This document shows positions 51,245 through 62,739 of a stretch of DNA of 64,000 nt, piece after piece. The notes under the pieces are model-generated. The model was not told where the DNA came from and did no database searches. It was given only the letters and a program-made list of their open reading frames with translations. Position 1 is the stretch's first letter, and the number at the start of each line of letters is the position of its first letter. The stretch comes from Closterium sp. NIES-65. Its lineage: Eukaryota; Streptophyta; Zygnematophyceae; Desmidiales; Closteriaceae. Where the stretch lies: NCBI GenBank assembly GCA_948144175.1, contig CANXME010002160.1:2737501-2801500 (forward strand), in the 5' to 3' direction. Made by a program: the position numbers and the translations under genes.

Positions 51245-52147
51245 TTCGCCTCCCCTTCCCGTCGCGCTCACTATTTCCCCTCCCCTTACTGTCGCGCTAG
51301 CTATCTCCCCTCCCCTTCCCGTCGAGCTCTCTATTTCCCCTCCCCTTCCCGTCACTACTTGCCTTTTCATAGTCTCGATTATTGGAGGTTCTTATAAACG
51401 AATTAAATTTCTTACATGATGTCAGGAAACTTTACATAGGTTCAGGTACGATGACATTGCTGGTTCAAGGACAGCGCGTGAGCTGCGCTATAAGACGTGT
51501 GTGGACAGCAAATGCGCCGCGCTGGTGGCTCCGCTAACAGCGCGTGCGCTGCGCTAGTGGCTCCTCCCTTTCCGATCGCTTTCACTATCTCCTCCCTTCC
51601 TGTCGCCCTCAATTTCTCCTCTCCCATTCCCGTCGCACTCGCTATCTCCTTTCCTCTCCCTGTCCCTGTCGCTCCCGCTATCTCCCTTCCTGTCGCACTC
51701 GCTATCTTCGTTCTCTTCCCCATTTTCGCTGCCTCGTTGTCTCCGTTCCCCGTCATCGCCCTTACGCTCTCACATTGCGTCTCCCTGGACACACACTATT
51801 TCTCTATGCCATTCTCATCGCCGTATATGTCCCTATGGGTTTCTACCCCGCACCATCATTTTGTCACTTATTTTGTTTCCTACTCAAGTGCATCACCCGG
51901 TGTATCTAGTTAGCTCAACAACTGTGGGTATGCTGTGTGTGTGGTGCTAGGCGTGAAGTTATCAGTTTCTCACTAAGGTATCACTAACAAGCTCGATGGA
52001 AATTTGGATGGGCTGGAGAAGCAGAAATGCCAATGCATGCTTGCGACAATTTTGTGCATGTTGCGATGCGACACTTTTCTTGTCGTTGGGCTTTGCCTTT
52101 TACCGGAAAATAAAAACAAGCCAACTTCCAAAAAAAACAAATTTCTA
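51245..52147. other. Minisatellite remainder and unassigned DNA
   Basis: 51245-51360 continues the array interrupted by A5. 51560-51730 holds degenerate GTCGCACTCGCTATCTCC units. Nothing else is recognised. Confidence 0.55.
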
Positions 52148-52562
52148 GTTGGACCCAACTCGAATTCAGGGTCACTATTTTGCCTGCTTGCTTATAACTA
52201 AGTTTTTTTTCACACATCTTGAAAAGAGTTTCTTATAATGAGTGTGGATGTTGCGAAGGTGCCATGGCAACCATTGTTCGGGAAGCCACGTCATGGAAAA
52301 TACTTGTAGAGGCAAATTTGGTAGTACCTGACTCAGCACGTGGAAGAATTCGCGCATCGCTAAGGTAATAATGTACGCGGTATTTCAAGTTTCACTGCAA
52401 AAAATTGCAGTTTCAATTATAAGACACATATGTCTTATCTCGTAGACACAAATAGGTGTCTTATAATGAGGCTAGCCTGTTTATAAGAGACACCCGGATA
52501 ATAGACAATCCCTGTCTACTATTCAACACTGTCTACTATCCAGGCGATGACGGTACAAGTGT
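52148..52562 (+). repeat. Dispersed repeat, copy 3 (two blocks)
   Basis: It starts with AGTTGGACCCAACTCGAATT and GGGTCACTATTTTGCCTGC and ends with GTCTACTATCCAGGCGATGA near 52532. Inside is an 8-bp stem (ATAAGACA-CATA-TGTCTTAT, 52419-52438). It shares both end blocks with copy 2. Confidence 0.7.
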
Positions 52563-52580
52563 AGTATATTGTACTCCTGA

Positions 52581-53380
52581 TATTTCAAGAAATACATTGT
52601 ACCAATAATCAGTCTGAGGGCATTTCGAATCGGAGTAAGAGACCTGGAGATTGTCATTACCCGTCTGGCTGCGAGAAGGGCGGGGTTGTACATCACCGAG
52701 AGTAACATTCTTAAAAAGGACCTGATGGAGCGGGCGGCGAAGCTTGTCAGAATCCCAACCACTAGACCATTGGGATAAAAGGGCTTGTTTCAGTAGCGGG
52801 TCAGTGCGCCCATAACCCCCCAGGCGAACGCGCCTGTAACCCTCTCCAGGATCAATCGGGCATCCACAGTGCAGATCTTCTGACAAAGCTTCCTCTGGGA
52901 ACTGATTCCTTCGGAGCCCATGAAAAGCTGTTTAAATACTGGGAAGGTGGCAGCATCCGGTGGAAACAGACGTGTGAGAGCCTCTCTGGCTCGCCGCTGT
53001 GTCTGCGTGCCCCGGTTACGTCACGGGTGGAGATTCTGCAGGAAAGGATCGCTTTTAACAAAAACATTTTGCTGCGCGGCACCACACCGATTGGGGGGCA
53101 AAAGGACGCCAGGAAGCTGTGGGACCTGCGCCTATGTGACTTGTTCACACAGAACGAGGCTGGGGAGCTGTCCCAAAAATATGCGGCGGAGCTAACGGAT
53201 CATTTGGGCAGCAGCGGCCCTGCGAGGTTAGCACTGAAGGCGGTGAGAACTCACCCTGCAAAGTGGTGCAAGGAGCTGGGGTTCCTGACTGTGCTTCCTC
53301 GCTCGGCTAACTCTCCTCAACAGCTGCAAATTTTGGTGGATGGGCGCATCGTCCCTGTTACAATCCCAAATGGGACTTAG
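52581..53380 (+). pseudogene. Probable LINE (non-LTR retrotransposon) ORF2 C-terminal fragment, split by solo LTR C2
   Basis: If the solo LTR and one TSD copy (52745-52889, or the equivalent 52746-52890) are removed, one frame of 217 codons runs to TAG 53378-53380. Visible segments include SLRAFRIGVRDLEIVITRL, TSRVEILQERIAFNKNILL and GGQKDARKLWDLRLCDLF. The order of a PTSR-type segment, an FN-x-N-I segment and a W-x-L-x-L-x-DL segment is what I associate with the region after the RT of LINE ORF2. That assignment is by pattern only. No RT catalytic motif is present in the fragment. Confidence 0.5.
52745..52885 (-). mobile_element. Solo LTR C2 of the miniature family
   Basis: A 141-bp copy of the C1 LTR with a perfect TSD AAGCT (52740-52744 and 52886-52890). 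No second LTR or interior is present, so the element was reduced by LTR-LTR recombination. It lies inside the LINE-like frame. Confidence 0.92.
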
Positions 53381-53760
53381 CGAAGGATTGGGTTGATCGA
53401 AGAGCAGTTTTGTAGCGGAAGATTGAATCTCAGGTCAGAGTGAATGTAAATGACTGAGTTGATAAAAGCATGCATACATCGGGTTTATAGAAGAATACAA
53501 AGGAATACGAAAAGTCCTAGGCTAGCCATGTACTCTAAGGGGTATATTCCCTTATTACAGCAATTTCAAACAGTGCGGCGCGGAAACCCGTTCAAAACGT
53601 GTTCCCGCTCTTTTCATTTCAAATGTTTCTGCCTGCATCGGTCTTTGGTCAGACGGTTGCTGCGTCGCTTCGACTCTTTTGACTCCTCGACTTCGTACTC
53701 GGTAGAGTCGGCTCCTGCAGCTTACAGGAATGCCTTCTCATGTAATTTCATATCGTAACA
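53381..53760 (-). repeat. B3 3' LTR (about 370-380 bp; left edge approximate)
   Basis: It ends at 53760 with ATCGTAACA, giving a minus-strand LTR start TGTTACGATATG right after the coding end and a GGGGAGTG tract, the same arrangement as B1 and B2. The left border near 53381-53391 is not resolved. Confidence 0.65.
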
Positions 53761-53767
53761 CTCCCCT

Positions 53768-53892
53768 TCATTCCTGGGCGCAGGAGGAGCTGACTCGCTT
53801 GACTACTCCGGTCAGGTTAGAGTAATGCTTGTACTGCTGACGTAGCAGACGCTTGGTGAGGAAGTCTGCTGCCATCTCAGTAGTCGGGCAGT
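53768..53892 (-). pseudogene. pol: B3 RNase H C-terminus
   Basis: The minus-strand frame reads CPTTEMAADFLTKRLLRQQY and ends at TGA 53768-53770. It corresponds to CPTSEMAADYLTKKLGKQKF of B1. It is cut at 53892 by the A6 LTR. The rest of B3 resumes at 61453, with about 110 residues of RNase H missing between. Confidence 0.78.
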
Positions 53893-54016
53893 TGTCAAAC
53901 TCATATCAAATAGCTTGTCTAGGCTATAGTGGGGTAGACACTATGGGGTACAGTTTCCTAGGGTTTCCTACTTGTACCCAACCTTGTGCTAGTTCATTCA
54001 TTCCTCATTCTTCACA
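53893..54016 (+). repeat. A6 5' LTR (124 bp)
   Basis: TGTCAAACTCAT to CATTCTTCACA; closest to the A5 LTRs. Confidence 0.87.
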
Positions 54017-54045
54017 TGGTATAGAGCAGGTTCCCTCGTGGGAAC
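54017..54045 (+). promoter_or_regulatory. A6 PBS and hairpin
   Basis: TGGTATAGAGCAGG, then GTTCCC-TCGT-GGGAAC (54030-54045), a perfect 6-bp stem with a 4-nt loop. Confidence 0.75.
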
Positions 54046-54902
54046 GCTTCTCAGGGCCCACCACCTAACTCGACCTTTTTTTTTTCCTGCTCGAGGCGTG
54101 CCCCGTAGGTCGCCCTCACGTTGCGCCCTCCTAGAGGCCCCTCGCGCCACCCTTAGCGGCCCCCGTCGCCGTCCTCAGCGACCCCGTCGCCGCCCCTCTA
54201 GGCCCCTCGCGGCCCCTTCACGGCCCCGTCGCCGCCGCTCTAGGCCCCGTCGCCGCCGCTCTAGGCCCCATCGCGGCCCCTTCACGGCCCCGTCGCCGCC
54301 GCTCTAGGCCCCGTCGCCGTCCCTAAAGGCCCCTCGCGACCCCTTCACGGCCCCGTCGCCGCCCCTAGCGGCCCCGTCGCCGCCCCTCTAGGCCCCTCGC
54401 GGCCCCTTCGCGGCCCCGTCGCCGCCACTTGCGGCCCCGTCGCCGCCCCCTCTAGGCCTCTTACGGCCCCTTCGCGGCCTCGTCACCGCCCCAGTAGGCC
54501 CCGTCGCCGCCCCTAGCGGCCCCGTCGCCGCCCCCCTTTGCGGCCACCTCGCCGCCCTTAGCGACCCAGCCGCCGCCCCTAGCGGCCCCATCGCCGCCTC
54601 TACCGGCACCGTCGCCGCCTCTACCGGCCCCTTCACCGCTGAGCCGCCCAGCAGCTGAGCAGCCGAACCACCCAGCAGCTGAGTCGCCCAGCAGCCGAGC
54701 CGCCAAACAGCCGAGCCGTTGAGCCGCCCAACAGCCGAGCCGCCGAGCCGCCCGGCAGCCGAGCCGCCGAGCCGCCGAGCCGCACAGCAGCCGAGCGGCC
54801 GAGCCGCCCAGCAACCGAGCCGCCGAGCCGCCCAACAACCGGCGCGCCCCGGCCCTACTTACTCGGACTGGTGAGATCACTCCCTGCTAGGCCACTGCAC
54901 TC
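54046..54902 (+). other. A6 GC-rich leader
   Basis: CGGCCCCGTCGCCGCC repeats (54150-54630) and GAGCCGCCCAGCAGCC repeats (54640-54840). No gene. Confidence 0.72.
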
Positions 54903-57900
54903 ATGGCTACCCCCAGTGTCCTTACCTTTGATGCTGAGGGTCGTGCTGTTGACTTTGAGGTCTGCGTCGATGACCTCCAGCTGTTCCTACAGTGCGATAG
55001 GGCAGACGGACTCTCCCTGTTCGATCTCACCTCTGGTGCCTCTCCTGCCCCGCCTTCTACTGCTGACAACATTGTTCGCTCACAGTGGGCCACACGCGAT
55101 GCTGCTGCCCGCCTTGCTGTGCGTCGCCACTTACCGACCACTGAGCGTGCGCACTTTAGCCAGTACAAGAGTGCTAAGACCTTGTACGACGCTGTAGTTG
55201 CACGCTACTCCTCCCCTGCCAGTGCTGCGCTTAGCCGCCTCATGTTGCCGTACCTGTTCCCTGACCTTGCTGCCTTTAGCACAATCGCTGACCTCATTAC
55301 GCACCTTCGCATTAGTGACAGTCGCTACCGCGCTGCGCTTCCTGCTGAGTTCTGTGCCAAGACCCCCCCCCCCCCCATGTACATCACCCTCTACTACATA
55401 GTCACCCAGCTTCCTGACTCCCTTCGCTTACTCAGGGACCATTTCCTCTCAGTTTGCCCCACCGCACTCAACGTTGACCTCCTCGAGGAGCGGCTCCTAG
55501 CAGCAGAGAAGAGCATAGTCGCTGTAGGAGCCTCTCGTGGTGACCCTCGCACCCCCGTCTTTGAGGGGTGTCCCCCCTCCCCCCTCTTGCCCTCTGTTGC
55601 TTCTGCTGCTGCGGCCGACCTCGTTGGTTTCGAGTCGGTTGGCGCTGCGTCTGCCCCTAGCGGGGGACGCCGCACCGGCAAGGGCAAGGGGGGCAAGGGC
55701 GTTGGAGGGGCTGGCGGGGGCGGTGGAGGTGGTGGTGGAGGCAATGGAGGGGGTGGGGGTGGTGGTGGGAGTGGTGGCGGGGGTGGAGGTGTCGGTGGCA
55801 GCAGTGGAGGCGGAGGAGGCGGCGGCGGTGGCGAAGGGAGCGGAGGCGGCGGAGGTGGCGGAGGCGGCGGAGGTGGCGGAGGCGGCGGAGGTGGCGGAGG
55901 CGGCGGCGGCAGCGGTGGAGTTGGTTGCGGCTCTACGCAGAGGAGTGGGTCCGGTGGTGGTCCGCGCCAACAGCAGCAGCGCAGTCGTGAGACCCTGTCC
56001 CCTCAGTAGCTTCGTGAGTGGTACACTGCGCGTCAGCGCTGTGGGGGTACTGGTCCCTGCACCTACGTCCTCTGTACCGGCGACCGCGCTGGTGAGCAGT
56101 GCTGGGGCCCGCACTCCACCCAGCGCTACTTCGCCCGCCTGACGTACGCGTGGCGTCACCAGTTCCCTGAGGCCTCTGAGATCCCTCGCTTGGGAGAGCT
56201 GTCTAGGGCGGGGGCATTGAGGCTGCTGCTCTAGGTGCTGGTGAGGCTGCTGCTCTAGGTGCTAGTGCGTCTGCTGCTCCAGGTGCTGCTGAGTCTGCTC
56301 TCTCAGGTACTACGTCGGCTCAGGCCTTACACACCTTCACCCTTGACTCGGGTGCTTCCCGCTCCTTCTTTCGAGACTGCACCACACATACGTCGCTTAG
56401 TCGGCCGGTTGCAGTCTCCCTGGCGGACCCCTCTGGGGGTCCTGTCCTTGCTAGCTTCTCCACTGTCTTACCGTGCCCGGCAGCCCCCTCTGGCACCCTG
56501 TCAGGTCTCTACCTCCCCTCGTTCTCTACGAACTTGGTGAGTGGAGCTGATCTGCAGGATAGGGGGGTTGACCAGTTCACTCCTGCGAGTCAGCGGGTGA
56601 CCCATTGCACGTGTGCTCGGACAGGCCGACACTTGGCCACGTTCACCCGTCGGCCAGGGTCGAGCCCGTACACACTTACTACTGAGTCTCCTCCGACTGC
56701 TGAGTCTGGTCAGGTAGCAACGTTGAGTCAGGTGTTTGCTGCAGCGTCCAGGTCTGGTCCTGAGTCTGCTCCTTGCTCGTGCCATCTCCTGTCCCACCAG
56801 ACTCTCCTTTGGCACCACCGCCTTGGTCACCCCTCCCTGCCTTGTCTCCGAGGCATGGCCTCCCGTGTCCTTGTCTCTGGTCTCCCCCGGTCTCTCCCTC
56901 CCCTACCTCCGGGGCCTGCCCCTACCTGCGTCCTCTGCGTCGAGGGGCGACAGCGCGCCGCCCCTCACTCCTCCAAGTTTCCTCCGACAGAGGCTCCGCT
57001 GCAGACTCTTCACATGGACGTGTGGGGCCCCGCCCGCGTCCGTGGCCAGGGGCACGAGCGTTACTTCCTGTTGGTGGATGACGACTACTCGCGTTACACC
57101 ACAGTCTTCCCCTTGCGCAGCAAGGGTGACGTCACTGAGGTGTTGATCGACTGGATCCGCGCAGCTCGTCTCCAACTCAGAGAGAGTTTCGGCTCAGACT
57201 TTCCTGTTCTGCGTCTGCACTCTGACAGAGGCGGGGAGTTTTCCTCTGCCCGTCTGGGAGCCCTCTGTCGAGCACAGGGCATCCACCAGACCTTCACGCT
57301 TCCGGCCTCTCCACAGCAAAATGGGATTGCTGAGCGCCGCATTGGCATGGTCATGGACGTCGCTCGTACGTCCATGATCCATGCGGCTGCCCCCCATTTT
57401 CTGTGGCCGTTTGCGGTTCAATACGCAGTGCATCAGCTCAACCTTCAGCCCCGGGTCTCCTTACCAGAGCCTGGGGGTGCTGGGTCTACTCGTGTGGCCT
57501 CTCGTGGTGCTTCGTTGAGGCGGGAGCCACTTTCTCCGCAGGAGGTGCGTAAGTGGTTTGCTCGGCGCTGGAGCCGTGCTGCTGGAGCTGGAGGTACTAC
57601 TGTTGCTGGTGGTCCCGGAGGTACTCGTACTGGCAGTGCTAGAGCTGCTGGGACTGGGGGTGCTACTGGGGCTTCTGGAGTTGGTCCTGCTGGAGGTACT
57701 GCTGGAGCTGCTGGCGGTACTGGAGCTGCCGGTCCTGCTGGAGCTGGAGCTACTGGAGCTGGAGCTGTTGGGGGTGTTGGCGCTGGTGGTTCTGCTGGCG
57801 CTGGTGCGTCTGAGGGTGCTGGAGTTGGCGCTGCTGGCGCTGGTGCTGCCGCTGGGAGTACTGGTGCTGTCCCTGCCGGGTCTGGAGGCGCTGCGCGGCC

Positions 57901-60159
57901 GCGGCTGTACTTCGTTCCGCTCCTTGAGCAGGTTCTTGGTCTCCCGCCTTCTACTGGTCCTGCTCCTCCCTTCGAGTGCCACAGCCTGTCCAGTCGCGGT
58001 CACAGTTACAGCCCACCTCCCCCCTACCTGCTCCTTCTCCCTACACTGGTCCTACTGGAGGTCTTGCTGAGCGTCGTGAGCCTGCGTCTCGTCCTGCGTC
58101 GCCTGTTTGTGCGGCTCGCACTAGTAGTCGTGCTCCGCGTCCGCGTCCTCTTGCGGTCCTGGGCACGCACCACATGGCACTGCGTCCTTCCACTGCTCCT
58201 CTGCGTGTCCCGTTGCCGTCTCCTCCAGAGTCCTCTCTTCCTGTTCTTGCTGACCTGGAGTCTGACTCTCTTCGTGCTGCCAGTCCTACTGTCACGCGTC
58301 TTCTGGCTACTGTTGTCACTGACCCTTCCTTTGAGTCCACTGCTGCGTCGGCCCTAGTTTCTAAGCTTGTCGACTTTGCTGCTCGCTGTCGTCTGGACTT
58401 CGCTACTAGTCTTGTTGCTGAGTCTGAGTCTGTCTGTCCTCCGTCCGTCGGGGGTGAGTGTGCTCTTAGCACGGACGTCCTTGAGGACAGGCAGGAGGAG
58501 TTCCAGTTTTTTGCTGCTGCTTTGCCTCATCTCGTGTCCACGCTGATTTCCCCTGAGGGAGACCCGGATGCACCAGACATCCCGACTCCTCGATCGTACG
58601 CTGAGGCGATCGAGGGTCCCTACTCCTCTCAGTGGCAGTCAGCCATGGACGCAGAGATGGCTTTGTGGAACTCCAGAGGCACCTACATCGACGAGGTTCC
58701 CCCACCTGGGGCGAACATCGTCAGTGGCATGTCGATTTTCAAGGTGAAGCGGCCGCCGGGTTCTCCGCCTGTCTTCAAGGCGCGTTACGTGGCTCGAGGC
58801 TTCAGTCAGCAGCAGGGAGTTGACTACTTTCAGACCTTCTCTCCCACCCCGAAGATGACCACTCTTTGGGTGCTAATCCACATAGCCGCTCAGCGCGACT
58901 ACGAGCTTCACTCTCTTGACTTCAGCACAGCTTTCCTGCAGGGCAGCTTGCACGAGGAGATCTGGCTGCGCCGCCCACCTGGCTTCACTGGGTCGTTTCC
59001 CCCTGGTACCTAGTGGAGCCTCCGGCGGCCAGTCTACGGTCTCCGCCAGGCGCCCCGTGAGTGGCACGACACACTGAGGACTACACTTGCGGCTCTTGGG
59101 TTTGCTCCTTCCACAGCCGACGCGTCGCTGTTTCTGCGCACCGACACCTCTTTGCCACCGTTCTACATCCTCGTGTACGTCGACGACTTGGTCTTTGCCA
59201 CTGCTGACACTGTTGGACTCGCCCACGTGAAGTCCGAGCTGCAGAAGAGACACACGTGCACAGACCTGGGTGAACTGCGCAGCTACCTTGGCTTGCAGAT
59301 CACCCGGGACAGAGCACAGCGCACCATTACCCTGACTCAGTCACACATGGTGCAGCAGGTCCTTCAGCGCTTCGACTTCACGTACTCCTCGCCTCAGGCC
59401 ACTCCTCTGTCTACTCGCCACTCGCTCTCAGCTCTGCCTTCGGATGAGTCCGTTGAGCCAAGTGGCCCGTACCCAGAGCTTGTTGGCTGCCTCATGTACG
59501 TGATGACCTGCACACGACCTGACCTTGCATACCCTCTTAGCATCTTGGCACGCTATGTTGCTCCTGGGAGACACCAACCAGAGCACATGGCTGCAGCGAA
59601 GAGGGTGTTGCGCTACTTGTGCAGTACGTCGGGCATGGGGCTAGTGCTTGGAGGGCGACGTCCAGTGGTCCTCACAGGTCACGCAGACGCTTCTTGGGCT
59701 GACGACCAGGCTACGCAGCGGTCGTCACAGGGTTACACCTTCAGCCTTGGTTCCGGCTCTGTTTCGTGGCGGTCTACCCGCTCGTCTTCTGTTCTTGGCT
59801 CCAGCTGTGAGGCGGAGATCTACGCGGGAGCCATGGCTGCACAGGAGCTACGCTGGCTCACCTACCTGCTTGCTGACCTAGGAGAGCCGCCTCGTTCTCC
59901 TCCAGTTCTGTACGTAGACAACAAGGCCATGCTGGCCTTGTGTCGGGAGCACAGACTGGAGCACAGAACGAAGCACATTGCTCTTCGCTACTTCCTTGCT
60001 CGTGAGCCGCAGCAGCGTGGTCAGCTGCGCCTTGCTTACGTGGCCTCTGAGGCCAACACTGCTGATATCTTTACCAAGGCACTTCCGCCTGGTGATCATT
60101 AGCGCTTCTGTACGATGCTAGGTCTTGTGCCTACTTGGCCTCACTTGCTCACTTCTTGA
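54903..60159 (+). pseudogene. gag-pol: A6 Gag-Pol polyprotein with stops, a frameshift and large deletions
   Basis: Gag opens at ATG 54903 and reads through a run of 14 C (55363-55376) in frame, then the Gly tract, to TAG 56007-56009 (CAG in A4). A deletion near 56210 removes the segment between the zinc module and the protease region and shifts frame. Integrase keeps its DDE blocks (57010-57350), but its C-terminal part is deleted: at about 57468 RVSLPE joins the linker directly, in frame. One base is missing near 57974. RT and RNase H follow, with TAG for CAG at 59011-59013 and 60100-60102. The natural end is TGA 60157-60159. Confidence 0.87.
55695..55925 (+). repeat. Gly-rich tract in A6 Gag
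   Basis: GGCGGAGGTGGC-type repeats encoding poly-Gly with a few Ser, Asn and Val; homologous to 35635-35845. Confidence 0.83.
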
Positions 60160-60208
60160 CCTTGCTTGTAATGTGATCTTTCTATACCTGCACTTGCCTG
60201 TTTACCTT

Positions 60209-60309
60209 ATAGCGAGTACAACCCAATTAGGGTTTCTTATATGTATGCCAATTGCTGCTAGTGCAACCCCCCCTTTCTGCTTCTAACTTTCTACTTCTTC
60301 TTTCTGCCA
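60209..60309 (+). repeat. N2 5' LTR remnant
   Basis: It matches the last 100 bp or so of 61310-61452, starting at TAGCGAGTACAACCC. Confidence 0.83.
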
Positions 60310-61309
60310 TGCTATGAGAGCCTGTCCTTCCTTGGCCTGTGGGCCCACCAACCTGCTTCCGCTGCTACTCGATCTGTCGCACGCTCCGTGGCGTGCGACG
60401 TCGGCGCGCGGCGGTTTACTCTCTGGCGCACGCCCCGAGGCGCGCGGCCCCTTTTCTTCCTGGCGCGCCGGCCCCGCTGGACCTGCGCGCCGCACCCTGT
60501 CGACCCTCGTGTCGCCTCAGGGGACCCGCGCGCCACCCCCGTTGACCCTCGCGTCGCCCCCGGGGACCCACGCGCCACCCCTGGAGCCGTGCGCGACCCC
60601 CCCGCTGCCTCGTCGCGGCGCCCTGGGGAGCCGCGCGCGGCCCCTCGCTGCCCCGTGGTGGCGCCGTGGGGGCCGCACGCCGTCCCCCTCGCCGTCCCCC
60701 GCGCTCCTACCCCGTGCCACCCGTTTTAGGGTTTGGGGGTGGGGAGTGTGGGGGTGGCGGTTGTGGGGGTGCCGGTTGTGTGCGCTGTCCCCTACTCCTC
60801 CTCCTCCTCCTCCTCCGTCTCCCGCTGCTGCAGCTGCCGCTTAGGGGGGTGGGTATGTGGGAGCCGAAGGAGTGGTGCTAGGGGGGTGATGTGGGAGTGG
60901 AGCTAGGGGTACAGCAAGGAGTGTGTGAAAGGGGGGTGGGACAATTGGGGGAGGTTGAGCGGAGGCTGTCGTCTTGTCGTCCGCAGCACCTGTAGTTCGG
61001 GGCGCTGTCCTGGTAGCCCAGAGAGCCTGCTGTGCCTGTCGCCCGTGGGTCCGTTGCTCTTGCTGCTCCTCGTAGCCGCCGAGCCAATTACTCCAGTAGT
61101 CCGGGGCGCTGTCCCGGTAGCCACTGTGTGCACGTTCCTGTTGCCCGTGTGTCTGCAGCTTCAGCCGTCGTCTCCAATCTTCCCTCCCCTCACAGTCCCT
61201 CCTCCTCCTCACTTGCCCTCTGTGAATACCTCTAGCTCAGCTTATAATTGTGAACTATTGCTATGCCTGCTCATTGTGCTGATTACACCCCACTTTGGCT
61301 ATGGGGGTG

Positions 61310-61452
61310 TGTCAGAATGTTATTATTGTCTAGCTTGCAGTGGGGTACTCTATAGCGAGTACAACCCAATTAGAGTTTCCTATATGTATGCCAACTGCTG
61401 CTAGTGCAACCCCTCCTTTCTGCTTCTAACTTTCAACTTCTTGTTTCTGACA
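61310..61452 (+). repeat. N2 3' LTR (143 bp)
   Basis: TGTCAGAATGTT to TTTCTGACA, after the tract ATGGGGGTG. Confidence 0.87.
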
Positions 61453-62739
61453 GATTGGTCCTGTTGGTTCCAGGCGGAAGACGAAGCCAGTTCGGGACCG
61501 TCGATTTGCAGGGTCAGCGGCATGATCTGCGTCCACGTAGCCGTTAAGATTGAAGGAGGTCATCGTCAGCATGGAATAGGAGAGGCCGATGCCAGGTGTG
61601 GAAATGAAATACTGCAGGGCGCGCTCCAAGTCCAGCTGGTTCTCAGCTACTGCCTTGCGGGAGTACTGTGCTAGTTGGCTAGCGATGTACGAAAGGTCGG
61701 GTCGGCAGGTGACGGAGGCAAATAGCAGGCACCCCAATTTCTGCTGGTACATTTGAAGTCCTGCTGGTGACAGATGTTTGTTGTCCGGTTTGTAGTTGGT
61801 GTTGGGGTTACGGTAGGGAGTTGAAAATGGTGCGGGCAAGTTGTTGAAGCATTCCCCCAGCTGCTCTATGTACTTGGAGGGTGACAGGTGAATTGCTTCT
61901 GGCGCGTAGGTAATGTTCAGGCCCAAAAACTGCTTCACACTGTAGTTGATGGTGATATCAACGCGCTGCGCCAGGTTCTCCTCATACTGATTAAGGAGTT
62001 TGTTGCAGATGCCCGTGTACAGCAGGTCGTCGACGTAAACTGTCAGGAGGATGTAGTCGCCACCGAAGTGAAGACAATACATTCCCGGGTCGTGCGGCAA
62101 CTGCTTGAAACCGATTTTGAGAAGAATTTTGTGTTGATGCTGCTGCCAAAGGCGAGGCGCCTGCTTGATCCCGTAGAGAGATTTCTTGAGCAGACAGACT
62201 CTGGGGTCTCCTTCTCTGTAGGTGTGTGGCTGCTCCACGAAGATGGTTGCATCCACTAGCACATATAAGAACGTGTTCTTCACATCGATCTGTCGCAATG
62301 GTAGGTGCTTAGCGACGGCTATGGCGAGTAGGATTCTGACGGAGGTGTGGCGGCTGACGGGAGCGAAGGTTTGGTCGAAGTCGATGCTGTGGCGCTGATC
62401 GTACCCACATACTACCCAGCGTGCCTTGAATCGCTCGATGGTGCCGTCAGCATTAGTCTTCAAGCGAGAAACCCATTTTCCACTGAGTACCCTCCTCCCC
62501 TTCACTGCTGCACGATCGACCAGGACCCATGTTTCTCGAGACTCCAGCGCTTGTAGCTCCGCATCCATCGCGGCTAGCCACTCCTTGGCGTGAGGGCCGG
62601 TTAGGGCCTGGCGAGGATTCTTGGGTTCCACGGCGCGCGCGAGAGTAGTGACTGACGTGTGCAGGCCGAGAAGGTGTAGGCCGAACACATTGGTGGTGAC
62701 TGTGGTGGTGAAGGGCCCACCTACCGTTGCGGTTACTGA
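61453..62739 (-). pseudogene. pol: B3 reverse transcriptase, interrupted after the RT/RNase H connection
   Basis: On the minus strand the frame is open from about 62739 to 61453. It covers the Copia RT start (KEWLAAMDAELQALESRETW), WVSRLKTNADGTIERFKARW, TFAPVSRHTSVRILLAIA, LYGIKQAPRLWQQ, catalytic LLTVYVDDLLYTG (about 62010-62050) and RRSRTGFVFRLEPTGPI, where N2 begins. No stop is present in this part. It is a third family-B-like lineage, clearly diverged from B1 and B2. The upstream part (Gag to integrase) is absent at the junction with A7. Confidence 0.85.

Larger units (their letters stand above)
53893..60208 (+). mobile_element. Copia family-A copy A6, 3' end lost at a fusion with N2
   Basis: The 5' LTR (53893-54016), PBS, hairpin, leader and polyprotein are present. 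The 3' UTR stops at about 60208 (TGTTTACCTTA), where the middle of an N-type LTR begins. No 3' LTR and no matching target-site copy are found. Confidence 0.87.
60209..61452 (+). mobile_element. Non-autonomous LTR element N2, 5' LTR truncated
   Basis: A relative of N1: partial 5' LTR (60209-60309), PBS-like TGCTATGAGAGCC, a leader with GCTTCCGCTGCTACTC shared with A3, a gene-less GC-rich interior, CGGGGCGCTGTCCCGGTAGC repeats shared with N1, then a polypurine tract and a complete 143-bp 3' LTR. It is joined to A6 on the left. Confidence 0.85.
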
